DNA from: Krasilnikovozyma curviuscula
Taxonomy: Eukaryota > Basidiomycota > Tremellomycetes > Cystofilobasidiales > Mrakiaceae
DNA: 64,000 nt
NCBI GenBank assembly: GCA_014825775.1
Contig: MVAQ01000053.1
Coordinates: forward strand, 42,269 to 106,268
Direction of reading: 5' to 3'
Below the pieces are notes generated by a model. The model was not told the DNA's origin and ran no database searches. It saw only the letters and a list, made by a program, of their open reading frames with translations. Shown piece after piece: positions 10,429-23,061 of this stretch (the stretch's first letter is position 1; every line of letters starts with the position of its first letter). A program made the position numbers and the translations under genes.

Positions 10429-13265
10429 TCACACTTTCTGCCTCTTTGCAGCATCCAGCCTCTTCTTCAACTCACTTACATCCACCTTCTTCGCAGACTG
10501 AGCCTCCTGTTCTCTTTCCGTCGTTTGTAGCGGTTGGGACTTAGCCTTCTCTGCTTCCAAACGCTGACGGATGACGGCCAAACCCACTTTTGCGCGCTTT
10601 GCTGGCGGAGGAGGATCCAATAAATCGGTCTCTGTTGACGACTGCCTCTTGGGAAGAGATAGCAATGGTGCGATCAGTTGTTGAGGAGAGGTTTCTGGGC
10701 TTCTGTTCTGTGCTTTGGCTTCCTTCAAACGCTTTAAGAGCAGAGTTTTAGTGTCAATGGTTTTAACTGACGGTGCTGACCGCCGTTGTGTTGATAGTGT
10801 ATCAAGTCGATGAGGTTGTTCTTCTGGTGTCTGCGCGCGCGGAAGCTGCTGGTCTTCAGGTTCCCTCTTCGTGGCAGCGCCTCGAATGCCGATGCTTTGT
10901 TTGAGAGCGGGCTTTTGTCGAACAGATGCATCGCTAGGTTCCTGTCTTTTGATTTGAACTCCCAGACGAGATAAAAGTGCTGATTTGGATGAAGGACCAG
11001 TTGGTGTAAGTCGTGCAGGTTGAGCTGGTGGTGGTACAACTTCTTTGCCCTGATCTTGTCGATTGAGGCTATCTTCATGAGAAACTGGGCCATCGATAGT
11101 TTGAGCTGGAATGGTATCGCTACTTCCCCAGGCGCGTAGAGAAGTTTGACTAAGAGCAGTTTCGGGTACGAGATCATACAGCTCCATCCTGTTAGAGTTG
11201 CCCTGGCCGAGGTCACGTCTAGCCATCTTGCGCTCATGTTGACGTTGTCGTTTGGCTAGCTTTGCTGCTTTGAGCTTCTCTAACCGCGCAGTCTCTTCCT
11301 CGCTGATCCACGTATCGGTGACGTCCCAACGGCGAGGTTTGCGAGGAGAGCCTGGGCTCCAATGGCCATCCTGGTGATGCATAACGCGACCAGGTCAAAA
11401 GTGACGCATGATACTATGGTACAGAATCGCCGGACTAACCTTATCATTCCTGCGATCAGGAGAAATGCTTCTGCGGTGTGGAATAGCCCGAGGAGAACTA
11501 CGATTTCGACTTTGGAAGGACCTGATAGACATCGGTGACAGAGAATAGCGGCGATCACTGATAAACTCGCGACTTGAAGCTTCAGACGCAGAATCTAAGC
11601 GAGCAGGAGATGGAGAGCGACCATCGGCAGAGCGCGATACAGATGCTGCCGCTGGTTTTAAATGGGAATCTTGTTCTATGTTTTGAGACGACGGTGCTGG
11701 AATAGAATCGTACTAATTAGACGGAACAGTGTTCGTTAGCGATGGCCAATGTGAGAAAACGGGTGGTACTAACCTGAACTGCAGAGTCGTAATATTTCAG
11801 GTCCTTGTAAGGGGATCTCAAGAATGAGTAGACTTCTATCAAAATGAAACAAATATATATAATATTAGGACAAGGTAGTCATGGGCGCTTGCATTACTTT
11901 GGAACGAACCATGAGCAAAATGTTCCGCATTCCTCCTCTGTCCTCCACAGTCAAGAAATTCAGAGAGTAGTCGCACTGCAGGTTCTGATCTGATATCGAC
12001 TGATCGCATGAGTGAGATCGTGTATGTTACCAAAAACTTTTAGCGAAAGAGCAGGTGTCAGCGGTGCCAGCTAGTTTTCTTGACTCGAACTGAACAAACT
12101 CACCTCAACATCTGCCTCTGACCATACTCGCAGTTCTCGGCGCAAAAATGAGGTACACCTGCTGATCATCTCACTGTTTCCAGAAAACTGCTGAGGGGTA
12201 GGAACAGGTTTGTATCTCGTGTGGACATTAGAGGCGACGTGCTGCATACAAAATAGTAAGTCAGCGTTGTGGATGTCAATTTACCACATAAGAAAGATCC
12301 TACTTTTGCATATAATCCAAATCGGTAGATTTGCCTTCGTCTCTCGATCTGCCTATCGAACTCGGTTTCTTCTTCATCGCCCTCTTCCAAATGGCGATTG
12401 CGCCCTGTTTGACCACGAGGATTCTGATGATCTCGTCTATGAGGGCCAGTAGGCGGGCGATTAGTAGGAGGTATATGTAGACCTGTTGATGGTGCATGGT
12501 GCGAGGCAAGCTTGGTATTGAGTGGAGGAAGGAAATACTGTGTAGTAGAGAACCAATGAGTTCTGTACAATCAACGAGGACTGAACAGGCATCACCTTCA
12601 CATATGGAGCAGATGTGTGTAAGCTATGAAGCAGATAATCCCCAATGGCTTGGGAGCACAGAGGACACTGTGAGAACGAGGGAGAAACTGAAGTTAGAAT
12701 CGAGCCAGTCTGGATGGCATTTTGAGACACACCTTTCGAGATTGCTCCTGGAATTAAAAAAAAAGTGATGTCAGCAATAATCAGTCGATTACTAGAGGAG
12801 TATTGCGTCGTACGGTCCACACAGTCATACATTCAAAGCACCAGTCGTCGTGTCCGCAAGTTACCAGAACTGTCCGGTCAACAACAGACTGCAAGCATAT
12901 ACAACCTGGAAAGAATTTGATGCAAATAGTCAACATATTGAAAACCGTGGAGGGGGATGAGGTGCCGGGCTCACAATTCTCATCAGCATCGGAATCCTCT
13001 TTCCACCGTTTGATACCCTTCCCGTTCTCCTTGCCCTTTCCCTTCACATCTGGCGCTACCTGGACATAATTCTCCGTTTCCTCTCCATGTTCATCATGTT
13101 CTTCATTTGGTGTCTCTGTGTCCAGGTCAGAGGATTTTCTAAGATGAGGTAAAGGAGCTTGTACTTGACGAGGAAGCAGAAAGGGTTTAACCCTACAGAG
13201 CCAAATTTTGGGTTAGGGACACCTACGAAAACAAAGCAAAGGTTTGAACTTACACGGACGGCATT
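10429..13265 (-). CDS. TOPORS: Topors-like RING-finger E3 ubiquitin ligase
   Basis: I assembled about ten exons. Exon 1 is ATGCCGTCCGT (13265-13255), spliced to GGTTAAACCC near 13190. The N-terminus is acidic/basic linker, then a C3HC4 RING around 12650-12900 (CPGCICLQ, CGHDDWCFEC, KCPLC). Next comes the Topors-family helical region: RRRQIYRFGLYAKHVASN and, about 100 residues on, EHFAHEVYSFLRSPYKDLKY, matching the EHFIHEFISFARSPF block of animal Topors. The C-terminus is Ser/Arg/Pro-rich with coiled-coil LEKLKAAKLAKRQRQHERKM and ends KRQKV. Length is about 730 aa. Animal Topors is a nuclear E3 for ubiquitin and SUMO. The His-to-Cys spacing in the RING is three residues, within the C3HC4 consensus. 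Exact borders of small exons between 11,700 and 12,650 are provisional. Confidence 0.82.
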
Positions 13266-13414
13266 TATCTGCTCACTTTCCTTTCTACGACCAAACTTGC
13301 TTTGGACGTCGGGAGATCCTAAGGTCGCACGAGTTTGCCCTCGACGTCCCCCTATTCAAAATATCAAATTCAGCTTGAAGCTCTTCTTTTATCTGGTTAA
13401 GGCATTAAAATACA
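13266..13414. promoter_or_regulatory. Compact divergent promoter, TOPORS / PDCD5
   Basis: The two start codons (13265 minus, 13415 plus) are only 149 bp apart and face away from each other, so transcription start sites and control elements of both genes must share this stretch. No clear TATA box is seen. Confidence 0.6.
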
Positions 13415-14154
13415 ATGGAAGACGATGACTTGACTGCTATCAGAGCTAGAAGGTTAGCTCAGCTTCAAGCGTCAGGAGGAGGACCAGCGCCTTCAGCTGG
13501 AGCTGGTGGGTATGGAGGACCCTCAAGAGGTGGTCAGGCCTCTCCAGAGGAAGATGTCGCTAAGAAAGCTCAAGAAGATGAACAGGTCCGTCTCAAGCCC
13601 TATGTCTTCTCGCTCTTGCAGGTGCGCTGTAGCTCACCTTCTGATTTTCTCTCACCATGCATAGCTTCGTGCTATCATGGCAACAGTGCTCGAACCAGCA
13701 GCCAGAGAACGACGTGAGGAATGCGTGGCTTCCCCTTAGGTTTCATGTGTCTGTGAACTCACGTGCGAATTTCTTTCCAGTATCACGAATCAACTTGACT
13801 AGGCCGCAACTCTCTCGTCAGGTTCAAACGATTCTGCTCAGGATGGCACAAGGTGGACAGTTGAGAGGGAAAGTCAGTGATGAGCAGCTTGTGGGACTTT
13901 TGGAGCAGGTATGCCAATCTACTTCAGCCACTGTGTTGGCATCGTAACTAATTTTCTGAACACCTCGTTCCCTGCATATAGGCGCAGGGTATGGCTGGAG
14001 GTGGTGCCTCCCAAGCACCTTCTAAAATCACTGTGAGTTGTCTTTGTGCAGCGAGGTTTACGCTAGCGCTAACTCTGTCATTGGTCTTTTGAATCAGTTC
14101 CAGCGCAAAGGGGGCAGGAGGCTGTCAGACGATGACGATGACTTTGACCTGTAG
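13415..14154 (+). CDS. PDCD5: PDCD5/TFAR19 family protein
   Basis: PDCD5 is a small conserved nuclear/cytosolic helical protein, linked in animals to apoptosis and chaperonin and p53 regulation. The start MEDDDLTAIRARRLAQLQ is the family hallmark. A Gly/Pro-rich insert follows, then AIMATVLEPAARER, ITNLTRPQLSRQVQTILLRM and GQLRGKVSDEQLVGLLEQ, the three-helix core. The tail FQRKGGRRLSDDDDDFDL is the usual acidic end. Five or six exons are inferred and the stop is at 14152-14154. The Gly-rich stretch near residues 20-40 (GGGPAPSAGAGGYGGPSRGG) is longer than in animal PDCD5, where this loop is short. Confidence 0.93.
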
Positions 14155-14423
14155 AGCGATATATCATTGTATTCACCCGCATACCCTGAGTGCAAACTTA
14201 GCGACAAATGTACCAGTCATGGTGGATTCGACAATATCTTGCATTGAAGTGGACTACACAAATCGAAGCCTCTCTCTTCCTAAAATAACTACCAAATTAA
14301 TCTACTGTGGACCTTTACAACCTTACTCGTCTTCAAACCTTCGTTCATCAGCACTGATCACATCAAGTCCGCCGAATCCACTCTGATGGACTAGTTTCTC
14401 TAAAAATGAAACTCCCAAAACAC
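14155..14423. other. Convergent intergenic, PDCD5 / MFS transporter
   Basis: This 269-bp gap between two stop codons facing each other must hold both 3' UTRs. No gene is seen. Confidence 0.4.
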
Positions 14424-17400
14424 TTACAAAGTGTATCTAAAGTGAGGGTTATTCCTGTCAGAAATATCCAAACCACCCATCTCCTTCCCGATCTTCTCTT
14501 GTTCTTCCTTCGAGATGCCAGAAGCGAGAGCCGAAGCGTCACGCTTCTTGTTTTGCCAGACGTAGTAGTATCTCCAGCAACCAATGATGAGGATATCTAC
14601 CCCAAGGCAGGCAGCACAGACAACTAGACCAGTGATGTATCTTGGAGCCTGTTAACAGTAAGCACGGCGCGAGTGTCAGAGGGGCGCATTCAAAATAAAG
14701 CTATATGTTTGCTTTGGAAGGTCCCCCAACGAACGGGGATATAACACTTACCTGATTGGCAGTAAAAACCTGAGAGCCGATCATGTTTCTGTGGAAAGGG
14801 GTGTTGTTAATATTGATTCCAGACGAAATCTGCAAAATGACAATCGACAATCGGTTACGAAAGAAGTTCTTACCCAACACAGTAGCCAACGAATGTGATA
14901 CTACGGTTTAAAATGTATTTCATTTGTGAAGTTGTCAGAACAATCTCGCCTCTCAGCGATGCGGACTGGCTACAAAGGCGCCATTGCTCACCTGCTGACC
15001 ACACTTTTCTTGGTACGACCTGTAGTATTACTGGGAATGACCGACCAGCCCAAGAATAACGAAATGACGAACGGTGTGAAAAGCAGGTATCCTCCCCACT
15101 TGTCCCATCGCCATCGAGTACCCAAAGGCAAAAGCCCCATCACCATCATCCCTGCGAATCCGCACTGAAAGAAAAAAAGTCAGCAATTTGACTGGAACTG
15201 ACTGGATAGTTTGGTCGTGTTTGCCTACTGCAGAGCTGAACATCATGAACCACATCCTCAAATTCTTGCGTCTCGTGGTGCAGTACCCAACGAAAGCGAA
15301 CCAAGCCAACGACAGACACGACCTTGGAAGGCCGTATAAGATCACCTCTAAGCTGGTGAATCCAAAGGATGCATTGATCAACGAACCACTGGTGTTGAAA
15401 CAGTGAGCTAATCAGTATTAGGATCGAAGGAAACGCAAGTGTAGTGGAAACGCGCGCGTTTGAGCTGTGCGCGCAGTTTCTACCACCGAATAATATACCC
15501 ACAAAGTTGAAGCTCCGCCATTAGGAATAGAGACAAGAATCACATTTAAGAAGGCGAACCAAGTTGGCGGATCTGTAAAGGGCAGTAGCGGACAGGATAA
15601 GTATGCGACCGAGATGGAAGTGCGCGTGCGGTGGGATTGACAACGTCAAGCGAACTTACCCACTAAAGCCTCCTTGACCTGACTCCAATTCCATACTCTG
15701 CGACCGGTCTCAGCAGTTCCAGCTTTGTTTCTGATAATTCTAGCAGTAGCCATAGCTTTCTCACGCTCATTCAGCCACCAGACCTCCCCTATCAAAGTTT
15801 CGATGGCAACAAGAACATGAGAACCGGTAAGAGATAGCCAATAAAAAGAAAAAAAATGGAAGAAAAACGCTCACCTGGAGTACCAATAAAGATGAAACAT
15901 AAGATGGCTGCAAGGATAGTTCCTGATCTGCGGAAAGAGGAAATGTGTCAAAGACAGCACGGTCATTTTTGGTGAACGGAACGACTAACCCCAAGAATAG
16001 AGAAATTCCTCTCCATGGTTGAAGACCACCTGAGGTCGGAGAGAGATGACAGAACAAAGACACTTCTTAGATAGACTGGGAAGGGAGATAGAGAGCACAC
16101 GAGCACCTCAAAGGTTGACATACCGGGGTGAGCTTGCGCATGGCTTCCAATTCCATAGGCAGCAAGATCAGCAATCTAAAGGGAGTAGTGAAGAAGAGAC
16201 ATTGTTCAGGATGCTGGATACTGTGCGTCTGGGGGTTTCCATCTACATGGAAGACAATGTTTCGCTTACCATACCATAACCAGCATTTCCTGCTTGGAAT
16301 ACTATTCAATTAATTTGAGATAATATGAAAGGAGAGAGAGAAATGGCGTTGGTCAGCTAGTGAAAGCGGAAGCGATCGTCGGGATGAGAGATTGTAAACA
16401 TGACTAACCAAGAGCACGTCCAGCCTGCTCGTGAGTCTGGTACCAAGCTGAGATAATCAGCAAGAATCCAGGACTGATACAGCATTCGAAAGCACCCTGA
16501 AGAGCACGGATTGCCATCAGTTGAGACCAGTTCTTCGCACCAGCAGTGCTTAATACAATTCCACCCCTAGAAATAGAACAGACCGTGAGTGACCAAGCAA
16601 GTCGTGGTCGGATGAAATGAACTGACCAGAAGAGGACAGCAAAACTGAGAGTCTTCCCGAGTGGAAGTTTCTGGAGGAGAAGGTTGGAGGGAAATTCGCA
16701 GAACATGTAGCTACATTCGGAGAAACAGATTAGCAAGAAGCACAAAAGCTAATTACAAGATTGGATGCTTGCCAGAGGTAGAAAATAGTAGTGAGCCCTT
16801 TAAACAAAAAAACACAGAAAAGAAGAACTCTGGTTCAGTCCATCTTGTCAAAGTCGACGAAACAGTCGCGGTTGTCCAGAGATTGCCTCTTTCCAGACAT
16901 CGGAGATTAACTCACATGCGTACTGCTGCCCGACCAGTTTTGTATCAGCCCTCAATCCAAAGAGTGCCTGTGAAGCAATACCAGTTTTATCTGACTGCTG
17001 AATGCTATCGAGGCCAAGGGAAATGGATGAAAACCGCATCAGGATTCGCTCGCTCGTCGCTTCTTCACATCACACCAACCGAATCATCAACGCACCCGTA
17101 ACAAAACCACATTACTGGTGCAGACAAAGCGCAAAGTAAAATTCCCACAGTCAGCCGCTTGTAGTCAAGGTGACAATCAAGAGTGGAGGCAGCGATACTC
17201 ACGGGGTAAGAGATAGCAGTCGATCTTGCGGACCAGCTTCTTGTACTCCTCTGGTGAGAAATCGTCTTCAGCATTAATGATCTCATCGACTTCGTTGACC
17301 TTCAATTCGTGGTCGTCATGCACGCCAGATATGGTGACGGTGTGGTCAGACTTCTCGAAGTCGGTCTTCTCATCGTGGACGTTGTAGTGGACACTCTCCT

Positions 17401-17437
17401 GGTGCTGGTGGGAGACGGTGGTGATTTCTGGTGACAT
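14424..17437 (-). CDS. MFS transporter, anion:cation symporter (Dal5/Tna1-like) family
   Basis: This is a plasma-membrane importer of the allantoate/nicotinate/pantothenate permease type; the substrate cannot be told from sequence. ATG at 17437 opens a hydrophilic, acidic N-tail. RKIDCYLLP marks the start of the first membrane segment. Later come YGIQQSDKTGIASQALFGL, a helix pair near 16,600-16,740, and the family block ALQGAFECCISPGFLLIISA (about 16,430-16,510). Further segments are FQAGNAGYG, GTILAAILCFIFIGTPGE and VWWLNEREKAMATAR. The tail ends in NNPHFRYTL at 14424. There are about a dozen exons, many under 100 nt, so the exact intron set is provisional. It is divergent from the ARO8-like gene. 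Confidence 0.85.
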
Positions 17438-18095
17438 CTCTGGCAAGAGATTGACGTGCGCAGATGTCTAATAGGGAGAGAAGTAAGTGGGCGTTTGGAG
17501 GGGAGATGGGTTGCGAGGGCCTTTTCTACCTTTCCGAGCTCTGGACTTATTTACTTGGCTTCCAGGACAGCGGCGTTTAGATTGGACTTGAGCCATATAC
17601 TCACATACTCTTGGCACTTTTCGTTTCGTTCGGCGACTCAAAAGCGGTCTCTGCCTACCGCAGACGCCAGAGCTCTGTTGCTTACCATCGACCTCTCTCT
17701 GTTGCACATCCCTCACCAAGAAAGGTATATTATGGGCACCTTATCTACTGCGGGTCTTGCAAGATGGGAAACATCTCTTCATCAGCGTGCAGAGACCCTT
17801 GATATGTTCGTAGTGAACGATTGAACTCGTAAAGACACCGTAGATAAGGGTCGTGTAGCAGCTCCCGCCTCACCCGGTCTAAGATCTCATCCTATCGCCC
17901 CCTCTCTGACGAGCTCAGCATAGCCTCACCTACCATCTTCTTCGAGTCAGACTATTCTCTACTCTGTACAGCAGATATGAACTTTTTATCCCGAGAAAAA
18001 TGGACCTGAAAGCTTTGAAATTCGAGTTCGCTTTCGTGCGAAGTGAACTGACTCAACCTTTTTTCGCTCTCAAACCACAACTTTCTTCATTAAAC
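17438..18095. promoter_or_regulatory. Divergent promoter region, MFS transporter / ARO8-like
   Basis: 658 bp between divergent start codons. CT-rich blocks lie at about 17,860-17,930 ahead of the aminotransferase. No nitrogen-source site can be claimed with confidence. Confidence 0.45.
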
Positions 18096-20067
18096 ATGGG
18101 ATCCCTTTCCACCCCTTCTCTTGACTATTCCCACTTCCTCTCTGCTGAGGCCAAGAGGCGGTACCCCGCCCCTCTCAAGGCCCTGAGGAAATATGCCGCT
18201 GTTGAGGGAATGATTATGTTCGCCGGTGGACTTCCCAACCCATCAACCTTCCCCAGTAATGGTCTTACGGTCTCTGTGACTTCCCTCCAGAAGACTGTAG
18301 CTGTTCCTGGCTTTGGAAGTGAGTTTTCGGCCTCGTTTTTACTTACCAAATTGAAATGTCCGCTCATTTTCCCGTCCTTCTCGGTTTTAGACCCTGATGC
18401 TCTTATCGAGTATCCAAAATCAGGAATCGTTGCTCCCATCAATCTCAGTACTGCTCTTCAGTACGGCCATGCTGCTGGTAACCCAGAACTTCTGAAGTTC
18501 TTAAAAGAGTTCCAAATGCGCCAACACAACCCTCCCTCTCCGATTGAAATCATCAACACTGTTGTGAGTGGTAATGACGCTTATCTTGTCACTGAATGGA
18601 TGAACTGATAAGTCCCTACCCCACGTGCTGTGTGATTGTGCCTCGTCCTTCGCGTTCGGTTTACGTCGCACCTTGTCGGTGTCCAATTGATAGGGCAACA
18701 CTGATGGAACTGACTGTATTCTGAGAACTCTCTCAGACGTGGGAGATGGCATCTTGGTCTCTACTTACGATTACCGTAAGTGTTTCTATACTCAAACTCT
18801 TCGTTCATTTGTCACTGACATTGCGCCATTTCTACACCAGCCGGCATCTTGGGTGGTATCGCCGCTGTGGGCTGTGGTCCTATCCCAGTCAAGCTGGATG
18901 CAGAAGGAATGCTTCCAGAGAGCTTAGACGAGATCATGACCAATTACGATGAGAAAGCTAGAGGTTACAAAAAGCCAAGAATTGTCATTCTTGTTCCAAC
19001 TTGTACGTTGCACGTTCAGCGTATTATGACTTTACCACTGAAATAGTTTTGAACAGGTCAAAACCCAACTGGTAGCACTATGTCGCTGCAAAGAAGAAAG
19101 GACTTCTACCAAGTCTGTTGCAAGCGTGAGCCTCTCGTCTCGTCAAAGTCTTTCTTGCCTTCATACCCTGACCATAATTCTTATTTTCTCCTTAAGACAA
19201 CATCTTGATTGTTGAAGACGATCCGTGAGTTTGTGCTCACTTTTCTTGTTGTCTCAACCCCAATTAATGCTCCACTTTGACATACCGCAGATACTTCTAC
19301 TTGCAACTTTGTCCTGCCGGCCAGAGCTGGATCCCATCTCTCCTCTCTATGGATACCGAGGGTCGTGTTGTTCGTCTCGACTCCTTCTCTAAGGTATGTG
19401 TTTCTTCTCGCACCTTCACGATCGATCCTAATATACGCTGACATTCCAATATCTCAGATCATGTCTCCAGGAACACGATGTGGCTGGCTTTCCGGTCCAA
19501 AGGCCATCGTTGACAAGATTATACTTCGGAATGAAGTCTCCTCCAACGCTCCCTCAGGTGTGTCAAGTGCATTCCTCCTGTCCATCTTGACTGCATACGG
19601 CCAGGACGGCTTCGACAAGTATCTGTACGACATTTCGGCTGTGTATGCGAAAAGATGCTTGTATACCATTGCTGCTTTCGACAAGTACCTGCCTTCGATC
19701 GTTAAATACGGCGAAGGAAAAGGTGGAATGTTCTTGGTGAGTGCCCCTATCTCGGATATTTGGCCAACCTCGCTCTGACGTCTTATCATCCTTCGATCGG
19801 ATATAGTTCTTCTCCATCGACTGCTCTTCCCACCCACAGCTTTCCACCCTCGGACTCGATGGCATCGAAGACCAAATTTTCCAAGAGTGCATCAAGCAGC
19901 TCGTCCTCATCGCCCCAGGAAAGTATTTCCTCGCCTCATCCAAGGACGAGCCTCAGGATGGCAAGATCTGGTTCAGAATGTCCTTTGCCAACCCTGGCGA
20001 GAGTGAGTTGGAAGAAGGGGCTAAGCGTCTTGGAAAGGCTCTCAAGATCTGTTTCGGGCTGGAATAA
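18096..20067 (+). CDS. ARO8: Aro8-like aminotransferase (aromatic/2-aminoadipate), PLP-dependent
   Basis: This is a fold-type I, PLP-dependent transaminase that moves amino groups between aromatic amino acids or 2-aminoadipate and 2-oxo acids. From ATG 18096: MIMFAGGLPNPSTFP (substrate-binding segment), LQYGHAAGNPELLKF, GNTDGTDCILRTLS (cofactor phosphate region), VPTGQNPTGSTMSLQRR, ILIVEDDPYFYLQL (the Asp contacts the PLP ring N) and LDSFSKIMSPGTRCGW, where the Lys of SFSK is the Schiff-base lysine. The C-terminus IWFRMSFANP carries the carboxylate-binding Arg. The length of about 460 aa suits the family. About ten exons are inferred. The first intron (18319-18390) is 72 nt with no in-frame stop. 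Kynurenine aminotransferase is an alternative specificity. Confidence 0.92.
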
Positions 20068-20896
20068 GTTATCATCGTAGAGATTCGATGGCATTCTTTG
20101 TCTCTTTATGACCTTTCATTGCAAGAATCCAGTCTGAGCATGATATCGCGCCGATGACAACGGAAACAGTAGGATCCTTTTCTCCTCCAATGGAAGGAGT
20201 ATGAAGTAGTTATTTAATCCAGAAACAGGAATGGAATCATACGGCGGGTACAAGCTTACTTTGGGAAAGGAGGAAGACTTGCTCATCGCTGCTTAGTGAG
20301 TTTCACTTCCCTTGACGAAGCGGGAGAACCTGCTTCAAAATATGCCAGTCTGTCACTGACGCAGAAACCGACACATTTTTGTTCCTTTTGACGAAAGGTT
20401 GTCGGTTGGTTGCGAGACAGGATTCAGCAGAGCTTACCGATGCGTCTTCGATTTCCAGCTGGTTCAGGGATCTTGTGCGGACGTAGCTTGCAGAGCTGGA
20501 CCGGTGGTAAGGTTATAATAGTATCATCTATACGAAATGTATCAATAGTCCAACGTCATTATGAAGGAAGAAGAAACACAGAAAACGCACATGCAGCAGG
20601 AAAAAAGGAAAAAAAAAGAGATCAAACGACTGTCGAGGTCCTCAAAGAAGAGCATATCTCTGAGGCAATATAATGACCAATTCACTGTTAGGCAAGATGT
20701 TGTTGAGGAGGAGGGTACAAGGTGAGAGGGTAAAAGAAGGAGGGCGTGATACCACGGTGGTGGTAATGGTCATTGCGAGCGACTCAAAGAGAAAGTGATT
20801 ATCGATCGAGTGGGAAGAAGGGTATAGAATCTGCCCAACATTGCATGGAAGGTATGGAGAAATAGACGTCTCGAGAAGACGGTGACGTTCTTCCTT
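20068..20896. other. Convergent intergenic, ARO8-like / SSO1
   Basis: 829 bp between two stop codons, the longest convergent gap in the window. It holds A-rich runs near 20,600-20,630 but no recognisable gene, tRNA or repeat. A separate non-coding RNA cannot be excluded. Confidence 0.4.
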
Positions 20897-23061
20897 TTAC
20901 TTTTTTGTTTGAGTGACGACAACGGCAGCAACAATTGCGGCTACAAATCACAAAACAACAGGGTGTGATGAGCAAGCAAACCATTGGCAGAATGTGTGGT
21001 TTGTGATACCAACCAATGACGATCAGGATAATGACGATGATCCAGAAGCAGATCCAACGTTTTCTACGGGCAGCCTTGGCAGACTTGATGGCAACGTCAA
21101 GCTGACGAGATCTACAGCATTGAATTGCGGCGAGTTAGTGAACCGCCTGACTCTCTGCGAGATAAAGCATCGGCCTTACCCTTCCTCCATGTCCTTGTTA
21201 ACACCAGCGGCGTTCTGTTCTACGGTGACAATTGTCTCGTCTTGTTGTTCGATAAGCATAGCCATCTAGTAATTCAAACCAAATTATTGAAAGAAAAAAA
21301 TAAATTTAGGGCAGCACGGAAACAAAGGATGGGACGAGACGGACATCGTTGAACAGTTGAGCGAGTTCGGTCAAAGTCTGTTCAATTCGCTTAATATCTT
21401 CGTGTCTCTGTTGAACTTCCTTGTAAGCAGAATTAGCTTGACCGTATCTGTTAGAGGAGAGGAGCTATATCGATAAAAATGGACTACGGTCAGTGCCATC
21501 GCAGGTGCATACTAGCATGCAAAATCACATACAGCTTGTTGGAAGATTTCCTGGTTGTTACTCTCAAGAGCAGCATCAATTTCTTGTGGAGTTGCTTCTG
21601 GCTTGACTGTTGAATCATAATAAAAAGGAATCAATCAGTCAAAATCAAGCAGTAAAGTATACGTGGCCGAAGCTTACCGATCTTGAATTGTCTTTCAGCT
21701 CTCTGTTTCACCTTTGACCTGTGGTTCTTTTCAACGCTCTGTAGAAAGACAAATTGTTAGCGAGAGCAGATTTTTTGTCATAATGAAGGGATAGCTACAC
21801 ACCTGGTACTCTTGCAACAGTCCCATGAACTGCTCCTTGACACCTTTCACCTGCATCTTCTTTCCTCTATCACCTCCAGTACTGGCATTAACAGCTTTGA
21901 TGTTAGCTTTGATGTCTTGACTCATCTGCCTGGTTTCTTCAACCATGGCCGAAAGTTCCGGTGGTGGGCCAGTCGTCGAATTCAAGGATTGGGCATGGAG
22001 AGCACGAATCTGGTTGATCGATTCTTTTAATTGGGTGAGAGAACTTCTGATGTTTCCAATCTGTTTGGTCGAATCGAGCAGTGGGAGAAGAAGAAAGCAT
22101 CAGCGACAGCCGAAATACAGGGAGAAACATTAGCTCAGAGGAACAGAGATGATCAATTCAGCTCTCCATAGACACATCCTGAGAGAATGAAGAAGGTACG
22201 TTCGATCAACACAAGCAGGAACCTCAGTCAATTGGCTAACTTGGCCTCCTGACCGTCCTGTTCGCTTGCCACTGGAGTACCTCGACACTCATAGTCTCCC
22301 TAAGCTTCCTTCGCTATGGTTCTCCTCGCCCCCTTCACGAATGATGGCCAATATACCACATTAGTGAAAGACGTCGACCATGTTGTTTTACTCGCGACGG
22401 TCACAACCCAACTTCCTGTGCCATCTCAAGACACAAAAAAAAAGGTGGTGCAAGTCCTAGACCACAGAGAATTTAATAAGACTGACCTCTGCCCAGAAAT
22501 CTCCAACAGGTTGAGGTTGAGATCCTCCATTGTTGTGAGAGGTCTGCTGCATCTCATACTGTTGAGGATTTGGCTGTTGGTATTGCTGCTGAGCTTGAGC
22601 CTGCTGGTACTGGTATCTCTCCTGCTGAGCGTATGCATTTGGCTGTTGCTGCTGAGGAGGGTAGGCAGGTTGGTTTCTGTAGCAGAGAGCGAATAAAGAA
22701 GAGCCATGAGAGTGTTTCAAAGGCAGATAGAAATGTAGCGGACCCTAAGTCAGTGCACAGGACGGGGCAGGAGGGCAAGCACGTTGAGAAGGCAACGACG
22801 CCTGTTTTTCGAGCTGAAGCTGACAAGGAAGGACGTACTGAGTAGGCAGCTGGTTGTAAGCGTCATTCTGACCCTGGTTGGCCTGCAGAATCACGTCCAT
22901 ATAGAGAGAGAGGCCATGCGGACGGCGAAAACGACGTGAAAGGGGGCGGATGGCACGACAAACAGAAAACGCTTGAAATCAGCAACGACGAGGGGGTAGG
23001 TACACAGAGTAACAAAGGAGTAGTTACTGACCCTGATTCCAGCAAGTCTGTCTCTAGCCAT
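20897..23061 (-). CDS. SSO1: Plasma-membrane t-SNARE Sso1/2 (syntaxin-1 family)
   Basis: This Qa-SNARE drives fusion of secretory vesicles with the plasma membrane. Exon 1 encodes MARDRLAGIR. A Gln/Tyr/Pro-rich segment of about 75 residues follows (for example QERYQYQQAQAQQQYQQPN). Then comes the Habc bundle (IGNIRSSLTQLKESINQIRA, ELSAMVEETRQMSQDIKANI, VKEQFMGLLQEYQ). The SNARE motif runs from RHEDIKRIEQTLTELAQLF through MAMLIEQQDETIVTVEQNAA, with the zero-layer Gln present. It ends in basic KAARRKR and a single C-terminal membrane anchor (ICFWIIVIILIVIG, IVAAIVAAVVV) with TQTKK. About ten exons give roughly 340 aa. The Habc and SNARE parts are confident; the long low-complexity N-terminus is more unusual. 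Confidence 0.93.

Noticed and set aside
20410..20673. 87-codon + strand frame in the ARO8/SSO1 convergent gap
   Set aside because: Composition changes abruptly to Lys/Arg from A-rich DNA; no domain and no splice support.
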